A stretch of DNA of 64,000 nucleotides from Actinomycetota bacterium (GTDB taxonomy: Bacteria; Actinomycetota; Acidimicrobiia; Acidimicrobiales; RAAP-2), in the NCBI GenBank assembly GCA_021324045.1, contig JAJPJV010000029.1, positions 42,400-106,399 of the forward strand, given 5' to 3'. Position numbers and translations under genes: made by a program. Positions 27,292 through 35,554 of the stretch are shown here, piece after piece; position 1 is the stretch's first letter; every line of letters starts with the position of its first letter. Below the pieces are notes generated by a model that worked only from the letters and a program-made list of their open reading frames with translations, searched no databases and had not been told where the DNA came from.

Positions 27292-28026
27292 TCACTTGCC
27301 CGTCGTGGTGGTCGTCGCCGGTGCCGTCGTGGTGGTCGTCGCCGAGGAAGCGACGGCATTGACGACGGCACTGCGCGTCACCTGGGGGACCGCCGGCAGC
27401 TTCGTCCCCGGAGGGACGAAGCCCATGGTCACGAGCGAGTAGTTCCCGAGCTTGAGGCGACGAGGGTCGCCGCGGACCACCACCGGCTTCGTCGCCGGAT
27501 CGGTGTTCTTCCAGTAATAGACCTCGACCGCACCGGTCTTCCCGGCATCGGGCGTACCAGCCGGGCAGGCCTTGCCGTTTGTCAACCGCGGGTGGCCAGG
27601 AGCCTGGAGGTGGGTCGGGCTCAGGAACGCACCGGGGTAATGGTTGACGAATGCACCGAGGTTCGCGTTGTTGCCGGCCTGGGAAGCATTGAGCGGCTTG
27701 ATCTGGATGACCCCGTCGGCCTGCGCCGACAACCCGACCTTGGATGCGTTCGTGCTGACCGGAAGTGACGAGGGGCTGAGCTGGGTGCCACAGACGTCGA
27801 AGCTGAACCCTGCGAACCAGGTCTGCCCAACGGTCGGCTGCACGGCGGGCGGGCCATGATGCGGGTGCTGGTACTCGTACCGGCTGTAGATCACCGAGGC
27901 CAGGCCCAACAGCACGATGATGACGAGTGCCGCGTACCAGTTGGTGGGGACCTGCCCCCGGTACGTCCGGCCGCCGCCGGTCGCGGCTGCGCGCGCGACC
28001 CACCTGCCTGTGCTGGTTCTCGCCAT
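27292..28026 (-). CDS. Membrane-anchored protein with extracytoplasmic domain
   Basis: A 244-residue protein with a short basic cytoplasmic N-terminus, one membrane helix (about 30-48, NWYAALVIIVLLGLASVIYS) and an outer domain with two Cys (in FDVCGTQ and GKACPAG) that may form a disulfide. The C-terminus ends in Thr/Ala repeats, a typical exported linker. This type of protein next to the GDP-mannose pyrophosphorylase gene is common in actinobacteria but has no known function. A minus-strand TAGGGT (28043-28038) ends 11 nt before ATG 28026 and is a likely -10. It ends 7 bp upstream of the nucleotidyltransferase start. Confidence 0.65.
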   Translation of the reverse strand: MARTSTGRWVARAAATGGGRTYRGQVPTNWYAALVIIVLLGLASVIYSRYEYQHPHHGPPAVQPTVGQTWFAGFSFDVCGTQLSPSSLPVSTNASKVGLSAQADGVIQIKPLNASQAGNNANLGAFVNHYPGAFLSPTHLQAPGHPRLTNGKACPAGTPDAGKTGAVEVYYWKNTDPATKPVVVRGDPRRLKLGNYSLVTMGFVPPGTKLPAVPQVTRSAVVNAVASSATTTTTAPATTTTTGK

Positions 28027-28040
28027 GGCGGGTCCACACC

Positions 28041-28844
28041 CTACCTGGTAGCGATCCCACCTCCCGGCGCGCGTTGTCCCCGCTTCGAGAGCGATCGATA
28101 CAGCGTCGCCGTCTGGGGGTGGACGGCGATCAACGTGGCGGTCGCCAGCCCCGCGAACCGCTCCCTGCGGGTCGAGCCGGCTCCCACCGCCTCGCCGGTC
28201 ACGACCTGCACGAGCTCGCCCATCACCCGTTCCACCCCTGCGGGATGGCCCTGCGCATCTGCGGCACGCAGCAGGAGCCGATAGAGGCGCTCGTCGAAGG
28301 GACTGACCACAAGGCCCCTGCGTGCCACTCGCTCTGCCCGACGGCCGTCGTCAACCGAGAGGTAGTGCTCGGCAAGGGAGATGACAAGGTCCACAATGCT
28401 CTCCTCGACGGCAGCGACCACCCCTTCAAGGACGATCCAGTCGGATCTTCGCAAGCCATCGAACGGCCGGCCACGGACCAACTCGAGGGCACTCCGCCAC
28501 TCGGCCGGATCGTCCGAGGAGGCGAGGGCGACGAATCGCTGCCAGTCCGTCCCGACGGTTGGCTCAAGCTCGAGGCGACCATGACGACGAGGAAGGTGGT
28601 CACGACCACTGGCGGAGCGACCGAGCGCGCGTCGGGCCGCGGAGGCAGTCGAATGCAGGGTCGCCGGTGACATGATCCGATCGGGCCACAAGGCAGTGGC
28701 CCACACCTCGTTGGCCACGCCACGGGGATGCATGGCGAGGTAGACGATGAGCTCGACGGCAGCGTGGCGAGCGACAGGACGGGCGACTCCGCGAAGCTCG
28801 AGGGGACCGAGCACCGCAACTTCGACCTCTGGACAGTGGAGCAC
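28041..28844 (-). CDS. BTAD/SARP-type transcriptional regulator
   Basis: A protein of about 267 residues. After GTG 28844 it begins with VEVAVLGPLELRG, the first strands of an OmpR-like winged helix. It continues with ANEVWATALWPDRIMSPATLHSTASAARRAL, typical of SARP activators (shown here as the parts NEVWATALWP and SAARRALG). The second half (about 110-240) is helical like the bacterial transcriptional activation domain, with tetratricopeptide-like pairs. The frame is open to 28976, so an upstream start would add up to 44 residues of low-complexity sequence; GTG 28844 is preferred. It diverges from the response regulator gene. Confidence 0.68.
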   Translation of the reverse strand: MLHCPEVEVAVLGPLELRGVARPVARHAAVELIVYLAMHPRGVANEVWATALWPDRIMSPATLHSTASAARRALGRSASGRDHLPRRHGRLELEPTVGTDWQRFVALASSDDPAEWRSALELVRGRPFDGLRRSDWIVLEGVVAAVEESIVDLVISLAEHYLSVDDGRRAERVARRGLVVSPFDERLYRLLLRAADAQGHPAGVERVMGELVQVVTGEAVGAGSTRRERFAGLATATLIAVHPQTATLYRSLSKRGQRAPGGGIATR

Positions 28845-29042
28845 GCAGGAAACGGTCCGGTCATTGTCACGAATGGGCAGCCGGTGCCGACACGGCAGCG
28901 CGCGACCTCTCGGAAGGAGACGGAACCGGGGGCGATCAGTCGCGATGCTGCCGGTCGGACCGGGCTGCGGGCACATGCTGCCCGGTCGAGGTCACAGCGT
29001 CCTTGCCCCTGACCTTGCCCGGGACCGTGTCAAGCTACGCCC

Positions 29043-29720
29043 GTGGAGCAACCCGGAACGATCGTGGTCGTCGAGGACGATCGGCACATCGCCGACCTCG
29101 TGGAGATGTACCTGCGACGCGAAGGATTTCGAGTCCTTCAGGCCAACACCGCGAGCGCAGGGCTCGAGGCCATCGAACGAGAGAAGCCCCGCCTGGCTAT
29201 CGTCGACATCGGCCTTCCCGGCGACATGGATGGGCTCGAAGTCTGCCGCACCTTGCGCGTCAATTCCGGAATTCCCGTGCTCATCCTCACAGCTCGCGAC
29301 GCCGAGATCGATCGCGTCGTCGGTCTGGAGCTCGGGGCGGACGACTACGTCACCAAGCCTTTCTCACCGCGCGAGCTCGTCGCACGGGTGCGAGCGATCC
29401 TTCGCCGCACGAACCCGGCCGGGCGCTCGGGCCGGGGCCGCCTCAGCGTCGGCGAGATCATGATCGACATCGACCGCCATGAGGTGCGCGTCAAAAACGA
29501 GGTCGTCGCGCTCACGGCTCGGGAGTTCGACCTCCTGGCATACCTCGCCGAGAACGAAGGACTGGTCCTGAGCCGCCGCCAGCTCCTCGACGGGGTGTGG
29601 GGGGCGGGGTGGTACGGAGACGACCGGACGGTCGATGTCCACGTCCGACAGCTCCGCAAGAAGCTGGGCACTGCCCTGCCGCTCGTGACGGTGTGGGGCG
29701 TCGGCTACCGACTGGGCTGA
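29043..29720 (+). CDS. OmpR/PhoB-family response regulator
   Basis: This regulator of 225 residues has a receiver domain at 5-118 with acidic pocket Glu11-Asp12-Asp13, phospho-acceptor Asp55 (IVDIGLPG), the Thr of LTARD and Lys in KPFSP. A winged-helix domain follows at about 130-223, with EVVALTAREFDLLAYLAEN and GDDRTVDVHVRQLRKKLG. It pairs with the kinase gene 18 bp downstream. GTG 29043 is the start next to the conserved VVVVEDD. Signal and targets unknown; the neighbouring secreted DUF5666-like gene and the envelope genes suggest an envelope stress role. Confidence 0.93.
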   Translation: MEQPGTIVVVEDDRHIADLVEMYLRREGFRVLQANTASAGLEAIEREKPRLAIVDIGLPGDMDGLEVCRTLRVNSGIPVLILTARDAEIDRVVGLELGADDYVTKPFSPRELVARVRAILRRTNPAGRSGRGRLSVGEIMIDIDRHEVRVKNEVVALTAREFDLLAYLAENEGLVLSRRQLLDGVWGAGWYGDDRTVDVHVRQLRKKLGTALPLVTVWGVGYRLG

Positions 29721-29738
29721 CAGAAGGGTTGGTGGGAG

Positions 29739-31250
29739 ATGCAACGTCGCCTGACGCTGTTCATCGTCGGCACGGTTGCCTTCGTCCTGGCCCTCGCCGG
29801 TCTGGGTTCGTGGCTGTTCGCAGAGCAGTCCGTCCGGAGGGCCACCCAGAACCAGGTAGTCACCAGCGCTCGGGCGCTCGGAAGCTCACTGACCAATGCC
29901 CTGGACCTCAAACGTGAGGTCCAGGTGCAACGCCTGTTACCAGCGATCACCAAGGTTGCACGTCTCAACGGAGCCTACCTCCTGCCGGTCATTGCTCACG
30001 GGTCTCCTGCTGTCGATCCGTCATCGCTCCCGCGCGAGCTGGGCATCACGAGCTCGGAACTGCTCGCGCTCGCTGCAGCGAGCAGCTTCTCGGGCCCGCA
30101 GCCGGTCATCTCCGGGATCAGCGGCTCCGGCCAGGCATGGGCCGCGGTGCCTGCACAGATCCTCGTCCGGGCGACGGTGCCAGGCGCCGGCACTTCGGTC
30201 CCCACCGATATCAGGCAGACCGAGATCGTCGTGGTCACCCGCGCCGTGGGCACCCCGTCGTGGTCGGCAAGCTACCTGATCCTCGTCGGAGCGCTCCTGG
30301 CCTTCGCCGTGCTCGTGGCCCTCGCGCTCGGACGGCGCATCACCGGACCCCTTCACCGTGCCGTCGCGGCAACCCAGCGCATCGCAGCCGGAGACCTCGA
30401 AGCACGCGTGGGGACCTCCCGTCGCGACGACCCTGAGATGGCGTTGCTCGGAGCCGCCATCGACACGATGGCGACGAGCCTGGCGCGCCTGCGACGGACT
30501 GAACAGCAGTTCCTGCTGTCCATCTCCCATGAGCTGCGAACCCCGCTCACCTCGATCCGCGGGTATGCCGAAGCGATCGCCGACGGGACCTGCGAACAGC
30601 CCGGAGCCGCAGCTGGGGTCATCACCCACGAAGCGCGCCGGCTGGAGCGCCTCGTCGGAGACCTTCTCGACCTTGCAAAGCTCGACGCGCACCGGTTCCG
30701 CTTCGAGCTCCGCCCTGTCGACGCCACAGAGCTCATCTCGGAAGTCGCCGAAGAGGTCCGACCGTTGATGGACCGTGCGCACCTGGCGTTCGAAGTCGAA
30801 CTTCCCGACGAGCCCCTCCCTACGGTCGTCGATCCCGATCGCCTCGATCAAGTGCTGGTGAACCTACTGGAGAACGCCGCAAAGTTCGCCCGCTCGCGCG
30901 TCAAAATGACCGCCTCGGCGAATGGCAGCAACCCTCGAGTGACGATCGACGACGACGGCCCAGGCATCCCAGCACACGAACTCGCCCTCGTCTTCGAGCG
31001 TCACTACAGCGTCGATCGAGGCCCGAACGCAGGTCGCACTCATGGCTCCGGTCTCGGCCTGGCCATCGCTGCCGAGCTCCTCCGGGCGATGGGGGCAACC
31101 ATCGCCGTGCAATCACCGGGTCCCCCTGACGTGGTCCCAGGCAGCGGGACCCGAATGATCGTGGACCTCCCCGGCATCGAGGAGCCTTCACGGATCGCTC
31201 ACACCTCGCACATCCTTTCCTCAAGGGCTCGTGAATCAATGGAACCGTGA
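29739..31250 (+). CDS. Membrane sensor histidine kinase
   Basis: A 503-residue kinase. Two membrane helices (8-28 and 179-198) flank a sensor domain of about 150 residues outside the membrane, without a recognised ligand fold. HAMP is at 199-250. The H-box SISHELRTPL has phospho-acceptor His264, the N-box is LENAAKF, and the G boxes are DDDGPGIP and HGSGLGLAIA. Leu67 in the sensor domain is encoded by TTA (29937-29939), a rare codon in this high-GC DNA, which the odd UAA tRNA at 38.6 kb could read. The stop overlaps the next start by 4 bp (GTGA). Confidence 0.93.
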   Translation: MQRRLTLFIVGTVAFVLALAGLGSWLFAEQSVRRATQNQVVTSARALGSSLTNALDLKREVQVQRLLPAITKVARLNGAYLLPVIAHGSPAVDPSSLPRELGITSSELLALAAASSFSGPQPVISGISGSGQAWAAVPAQILVRATVPGAGTSVPTDIRQTEIVVVTRAVGTPSWSASYLILVGALLAFAVLVALALGRRITGPLHRAVAATQRIAAGDLEARVGTSRRDDPEMALLGAAIDTMATSLARLRRTEQQFLLSISHELRTPLTSIRGYAEAIADGTCEQPGAAAGVITHEARRLERLVGDLLDLAKLDAHRFRFELRPVDATELISEVAEEVRPLMDRAHLAFEVELPDEPLPTVVDPDRLDQVLVNLLENAAKFARSRVKMTASANGSNPRVTIDDDGPGIPAHELALVFERHYSVDRGPNAGRTHGSGLGLAIAAELLRAMGATIAVQSPGPPDVVPGSGTRMIVDLPGIEEPSRIAHTSHILSSRARESMEP

Positions 31251-31708
31251 CGAAGCTTGGGAAAGTCGCCGTCGGAGCAGCCGCTGCACTTGCCAGTCTG
31301 GGCATCGGCACCAATGCCTACGCTGCCACCAAGGTCGGAACGGCGTTCGGACCGCACGTCGCCCGGCCGGTGGGCCAACCCGCGCTGCGGCTCCAAGAGC
31401 TGCGCCGAATCTTGCGGGACCGGGCAGTCGAGGCCGAGGTAGTCCTGCGGTCGAACCATGGCTACGTCGAGGCGACCTTGGCACGCGGAATGGTCAGCGC
31501 GATCTCTTCGACCTCGATCACCGTGGACGTGCCCAATGGGACGCAGCTGTCGGCAACGATCGGTCCTCGCACCAGGTTCCGCCCGGCGGGATCGCTGCCC
31601 ACGCCCAACAGCCGGGTGGTGCTGATCGTGGTCGACGGCGTCGCCCGGCTGATCGACTCGCTGCGACCACCAACGCACTCAGGACCGGCGAAGGGGTCGA
31701 GTGCCTGA
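31247..31708 (+). CDS. Secreted small protein, DUF5666-like
   Basis: A 153-residue protein with a signal peptide (MTKLGKVAVGAAAALASLGI, cleavage after NAYA-A) and a helical middle (ALRLQELRRILRDRAVEAEV). It ends in a small beta domain, GMVSAISSTSITVDVPNG followed by TRFRPAG, resembling DUF5666 OB-like domains. GTG 31247 overlaps the kinase stop, so it is translated with the two-component pair. It may be a ligand-binding accessory or a target of the system. It overlaps the convergent glycosidase gene by 30 bp. Confidence 0.7.
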   Translation: MTKLGKVAVGAAAALASLGIGTNAYAATKVGTAFGPHVARPVGQPALRLQELRRILRDRAVEAEVVLRSNHGYVEATLARGMVSAISSTSITVDVPNGTQLSATIGPRTRFRPAGSLPTPNSRVVLIVVDGVARLIDSLRPPTHSGPAKGSSA

Positions 31709-33046
31709 TGGTTTCTTGGAGCCCTGGGCGGCTGAGCCGCTGCCCTTTGACCCAGTGACAGGGCTGCTGTAGGCGGCAGACATGGTGATGAAGTCACGGG
31801 ACCAATACGACTGGAAGTAACGGTCTGGCTGCCCCACCATGCCGGTCGGCGCCACGCTGCCGTCGGGCCCACTCAACAGATTGGTTCCGGCGAGGGTCAC
31901 CGGTCCGTCGTTGATCAGCTCCTGATTCGCCGAGGTCGGTGGGCCTTGCGTGTACGTCGCGAAGTTCACCCAGTCGGTATTGATGTCCAACTCCATCGCT
32001 CGCACGCATCCCGCCGCGACCAGGATGTTCGCCAGGTCGGTGATATTGAGCCCCGGCCCCCCGACGTACACCAGCGCACCGTCGGCCGTCACGCCGAGGC
32101 CGGAGCGCCACACGTAGACCTGGTTCCCAAGGGTGGCTCCCCATTGCGTGGTGTCATTGGCGTTGAGTCCCGGTACCGGTTGCCCGTTGTCCACCAAGAG
32201 GTCGAGGTTCTGGCGAACCGAGACGACGTCGGGGCTCATCGACACGTCCTGACCCCATGCCCCGACGGTCGCCGAGCCGTTCGCGTACACCACGAAGGAA
32301 GCCGCCCCGTTACGGAGCGGGATGATGGTCTTCCCGTCGGTGTAGTAACCGCCGTTCGCTGCAGACATCAAAAAGCCGGCGTTGAAGGCGGCGACCAGCG
32401 TGCTCGCGGCGGATGGCGGGATCGGTGCCGTATGGGTGTAGGGACCCCCTCCGGGGATGGTGCTCCCCGAGTACAGCGTCGCCCGCAACAGCTTGGTGTC
32501 CATCCATGCGACGCCGACCACGTAGCTGGTGTGCACCGGGTCGGGCCGAAGCGTCGTCTCGTACACGGCGGGGATGCCATCGACGAGGGCTCCTGCTGGG
32601 GACCACTGACCCTCACCAGGTAGCGCGGGGCTCACCAGTGGTTTGATGGGCTCTGGCGGCGGAAGGTGCGGAGGGCCAACGCTGGTCACGTGCACCGGAT
32701 GGGTGGGGACCTTGATCGCGCCCTTGGGGGGCCGGCCACCCTTGGGTGGTGGATGGTGGCTGTACCACTCGTTCTCGATCCAGTTCACCAGGGTCGAGAA
32801 CCCATGGTCCCGAAACCACTCCGCTGCCCGGCCCGGGATCGTCACCCCAAGCCCGGGATTCGTGAGGGCTGATCCGAACGAAACACCGAAGGGGATGACG
32901 AGCGCGAGCACGACGATGCCGACGACGATCATGATCCGGCGCCGGCGAGATTTGCGCCAGAACATTGCAGAGCGCGACGGAGCCCGATGAACCGCAGTCA
33001 CTCGCCTCAACCGTAGGCGATCAACATGAAGCTTTGATGACGACAT
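31679..33046 (-). CDS. Phosphodiester glycosidase (NAGPA-domain) membrane-anchored protein
   Basis: This protein of 455 residues has an N-terminal cytoplasmic stretch of basic residues and one membrane helix (about 37-58, IMIVVGIVVLALVIPFGVSF). A Pro-rich outer linker follows, then a catalytic domain from about 150. The NAGPA-type features are AAFNAGFLMSAANGGYYTDG (Phe-Asn-Ala-Gly-Phe core), PLRNGAASFVVYANG and CVRAMELDINTDW with the conserved Asp-Asn region. In the family, these enzymes cleave GlcNAc or other sugars from phosphodiesters, including teichoic-acid-like polymers. ATG 33046 is preferred over 33133, which would overlap the ubiA promoter. It diverges from the arabinose-donor operon. 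Confidence 0.78.
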   Translation of the reverse strand: MSSSKLHVDRLRLRRVTAVHRAPSRSAMFWRKSRRRRIMIVVGIVVLALVIPFGVSFGSALTNPGLGVTIPGRAAEWFRDHGFSTLVNWIENEWYSHHPPPKGGRPPKGAIKVPTHPVHVTSVGPPHLPPPEPIKPLVSPALPGEGQWSPAGALVDGIPAVYETTLRPDPVHTSYVVGVAWMDTKLLRATLYSGSTIPGGGPYTHTAPIPPSAASTLVAAFNAGFLMSAANGGYYTDGKTIIPLRNGAASFVVYANGSATVGAWGQDVSMSPDVVSVRQNLDLLVDNGQPVPGLNANDTTQWGATLGNQVYVWRSGLGVTADGALVYVGGPGLNITDLANILVAAGCVRAMELDINTDWVNFATYTQGPPTSANQELINDGPVTLAGTNLLSGPDGSVAPTGMVGQPDRYFQSYWSRDFITMSAAYSSPVTGSKGSGSAAQGSKKPSGTRPLRRS

Positions 33047-33109
33047 GACTCGCTGAACGGCGCCCGGTCGATCCCGTGCCGAACGGTACCTGAGCGGCGC
33101 CGGTGTCTG

Positions 33110-33115
33110 TAGCCT
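33110..33115 (+). promoter_or_regulatory. Leaderless -10 element (TAGCCT) for ubiA-dprE1-dprE2
   Basis: TAGCCT ends 8 nt before GTG 33124. No ribosome-binding site precedes the GTG. It supports starting UbiA at 33124, not at the in-frame GTG 33103, which would lie upstream of the predicted transcription start. Confidence 0.5.
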
Positions 33116-33123
33116 TGGTCGTC

Positions 33124-34119
33124 GTGAGACCATCCTGGGCTCCAGGCCAGCATGACCTGGCCGTCTCAGAGCTCGTCCTCGATCACCAGCCAGCCCGGGA
33201 CAGCACGCAGGCCGGGAGCCTGGCGAAAGGAGGGCCCCGCACCACCGGGGCGTTGCTGCGCGCGATGCGGCCGCGCCAATGGGTCAAGAACCTGCTGGTG
33301 TTCGTCGCCCCGGCCGCCGCTGGTGTCCTCGGCCATGGCCACGTCGCTCTGGAGACGTTCGGCGCTGGAGCGCTCTTCTGCGCCGCATCTTCCGGCACGT
33401 ACCTGTTCAACGACGTGGTCGACGCAGAAGCAGATCGACGACATCCACAGAAGCACCGTCGCCCGATTGCCTCGGGAGCCCTCGGGGTCAAAGGTGCGCT
33501 CGCTGCGGCATCGGTCCTGGTCGCATCGAGCGTCACCGGCGCTCAGCTGCTCGGCGGATGGCCGCTCTTCGGCGTTCTTGCGGTGTACGTCACCGTGAGC
33601 CTCACCTACAGCCTCGGGCTCAAGAACCAACCCGTTCTGGAACTTGCCGCGGTGGCAGCCGGTTTCGTCCTGCGGGCAATCGCAGGTGGGGCGGCCACCC
33701 ACGTTCCGCTCTCGAGCTGGTTCCTCGCCGTGACCTCCTTCGGCGCGCTCTTCATCGTCACCGGCAAGCGGGTCGCTGAGCACCGAGCACTCGGGGACGC
33801 ACGCGATCTGCATCGGCGCGTCCTCGCTCAGTACACACGCTCGTTCCTCCAATCGACCCTCACCCTCACTGCCGCTGCCACGGTCACGACGTATTGCCTG
33901 TGGGCATTCGAACGCGCGGGCCTGATGAGCTCCGCGGCACACCACAAGGTGTGGATCCAGTTGACGGTGGTTCCTTTCACCATCGCGGTGCTCCACGTCT
34001 TGCGAGTGCTCGACGCCGGCGCGGGCGCTGCACCAGAGGATCTCGCGTTCGCCGATCGCATTCTGCAATTTCTCGGTGTGCTCTGGGTCCTTTGCTTCGC
34101 GATCGGTATTTATGGGTGA
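33124..34119 (+). CDS. ubiA: Decaprenyl-phosphate phosphoribosyltransferase (UbiA family)
   Basis: A 331-residue membrane enzyme with about nine helices. It should couple PRPP to decaprenyl phosphate, the first step to decaprenyl-phosphoryl-arabinose (Rv3806c in M. tuberculosis). The Asp-rich prenyl/metal motif is NDVVDAEADRRHPQKHRRPI, with the NDxxDxxxDxxHPxK pattern that separates this group from ordinary UbiA prenyltransferases; LRAMRPRQWVKN precedes the first helix. Its stop overlaps dprE1 by 8 bp. The PRPP supplier prs is at 53.8 kb. Confidence 0.92.
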   Translation: MRPSWAPGQHDLAVSELVLDHQPARDSTQAGSLAKGGPRTTGALLRAMRPRQWVKNLLVFVAPAAAGVLGHGHVALETFGAGALFCAASSGTYLFNDVVDAEADRRHPQKHRRPIASGALGVKGALAAASVLVASSVTGAQLLGGWPLFGVLAVYVTVSLTYSLGLKNQPVLELAAVAAGFVLRAIAGGAATHVPLSSWFLAVTSFGALFIVTGKRVAEHRALGDARDLHRRVLAQYTRSFLQSTLTLTAAATVTTYCLWAFERAGLMSSAAHHKVWIQLTVVPFTIAVLHVLRVLDAGAGAAPEDLAFADRILQFLGVLWVLCFAIGIYG

Positions 34120-35554
34120 ACCCTGCGCGCGCGGCGAATCGCGACGCAGCGCTCGGTTGCTCTCGGGCTGGGGGCGTGCAACTGCCTCGCGCGCCGAAGT
34201 GCTCCAACCGAGGGCGGCCGTCGAGGTCGAAACCCTCGTCAGCACGCGCTCACCTCTGATCGCTCGTGGGCTGGGGCGTAGCTATGGAGACGCCGCGCAA
34301 TGCGCTGGCGGCACCGTCGTCGACATGACGGGTCTGTGCGCGGTCGGACCCCTCCAGGAACGGACCGGCCTCGTCGAAGTCGATGGCGGCACGAGCCTCG
34401 ACCGGCTCATGCGCCGCACGATCCCCCGGGGATGGTTCCTTCCCGTGTGGCCTGGGACGCGCCAGGTCACCGTCGGGGGCGCGATCGCAGCCGACATCCA
34501 CGGCAAGAACCATCATCGCGACGGCAGCTTCGCTCAGCACGTGAGCCGTCTCACGCTGGCGACGCCGACTGGGACCTATGAGCTCACCCCCGAGCGCGAC
34601 CCGGAGCTGTTCTGGGCGACTGCCGGCGGGATGGGCCTGACCGGTGTCGTGACCCGAGCCACCATCTCGATGATCCCAGTCGAGACGTCGTGGATGAGCG
34701 TCGACACGGATCGCTTCGACGACCTCGACGAGGCCATGGCCGCGATGCAACAAGCCGATGCCGACCACCGCTACTCGGTGGCATGGCTCGACTGCATGGC
34801 GCCAGGACGCCACGCAGGACGAGCGGTCATGACCGCGGGTGACCACGCAAAAGGTAGCGAGCTCCCGGCACGCTTGGCTCGCAAGGCTCTTGCCCTGCCC
34901 CGATCCCGTGCCCTGCGGATTCCCTTCACGCCGACCCATGGGCTCCTCAACCCGCTCGCCGTGACAGCCTTCAACGAGACATGGTTCTGGAAGGCCCCTC
35001 GCCGTGAACGCGGCCGGATCTGCTCCATGGGATCGTTCTTCCACCCACTCGATGCCGTAGCGAACTGGAACGTGCTCTACGGTCGTGGCGGGTTTGTCCA
35101 GTACCAGTTCGTCGTGGGGGACACTGCTTCCGAGCTCGTTGCAGGAGTCATCGGGGAGCTTCGCTCGGCGAGGGTGCCGATCTTCCTCGCGGTCCTCAAA
35201 CGCTTCGGAGGCTCGAGCCCAGGGTTGCTGTCCTTCCCCATGCCCGGCTGGACGCTGGCACTCGATCTTCCGAGCCGAGCGCCGGGGCTCCCCGACGTGC
35301 TCCGCCGTCTCGACCACAAGATCGCCGAGAGCGGCGGGCGAGTGTACCTGGCCAAAGATGCACGTCTCTCCCCTGATCTGTTGGAGGTGATGTACCCAAA
35401 GCTCGGCGACCTCGCGCACGTGCGAGACCGTGTCGATCCGGCCGGCGTCTTGGCTTCCGACCTCTCGAGAAGGCTTGGGATCACAGATGCACCAGCGCAC
35501 GCGGGTCTTCGGAAAATGACGGCGGCAGAAGGCTCGAACTCACAGAAGCGATGA
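34112..35554 (+). CDS. dprE1: DprE1, decaprenylphosphoryl-ribose 2'-oxidase
   Basis: This flavoprotein of 480 residues oxidises the 2'-hydroxyl of decaprenylphosphoryl-ribose to a keto group. The FAD domain has LLSGWGR near 16, IARGLGRSYGDAAQ at 50-63 and PGTRQVTVGGAIAADIHGKN at 114-133 (His130 aligns with His132 of M. tuberculosis). The substrate domain ends with VYLAKDAR; Lys415 aligns with catalytic Lys418. The Cys387 position of M. tuberculosis, in PGWNICVD, is Ala383 here (PGWTLALD). Ala or Ser at this site is known to give benzothiazinone resistance. ATG 34112 gives the normal family length; GTG 34076 is inside ubiA. Confidence 0.93.
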   Translation: MGEPCARGESRRSARLLSGWGRATASRAEVLQPRAAVEVETLVSTRSPLIARGLGRSYGDAAQCAGGTVVDMTGLCAVGPLQERTGLVEVDGGTSLDRLMRRTIPRGWFLPVWPGTRQVTVGGAIAADIHGKNHHRDGSFAQHVSRLTLATPTGTYELTPERDPELFWATAGGMGLTGVVTRATISMIPVETSWMSVDTDRFDDLDEAMAAMQQADADHRYSVAWLDCMAPGRHAGRAVMTAGDHAKGSELPARLARKALALPRSRALRIPFTPTHGLLNPLAVTAFNETWFWKAPRRERGRICSMGSFFHPLDAVANWNVLYGRGGFVQYQFVVGDTASELVAGVIGELRSARVPIFLAVLKRFGGSSPGLLSFPMPGWTLALDLPSRAPGLPDVLRRLDHKIAESGGRVYLAKDARLSPDLLEVMYPKLGDLAHVRDRVDPAGVLASDLSRRLGITDAPAHAGLRKMTAAEGSNSQKR

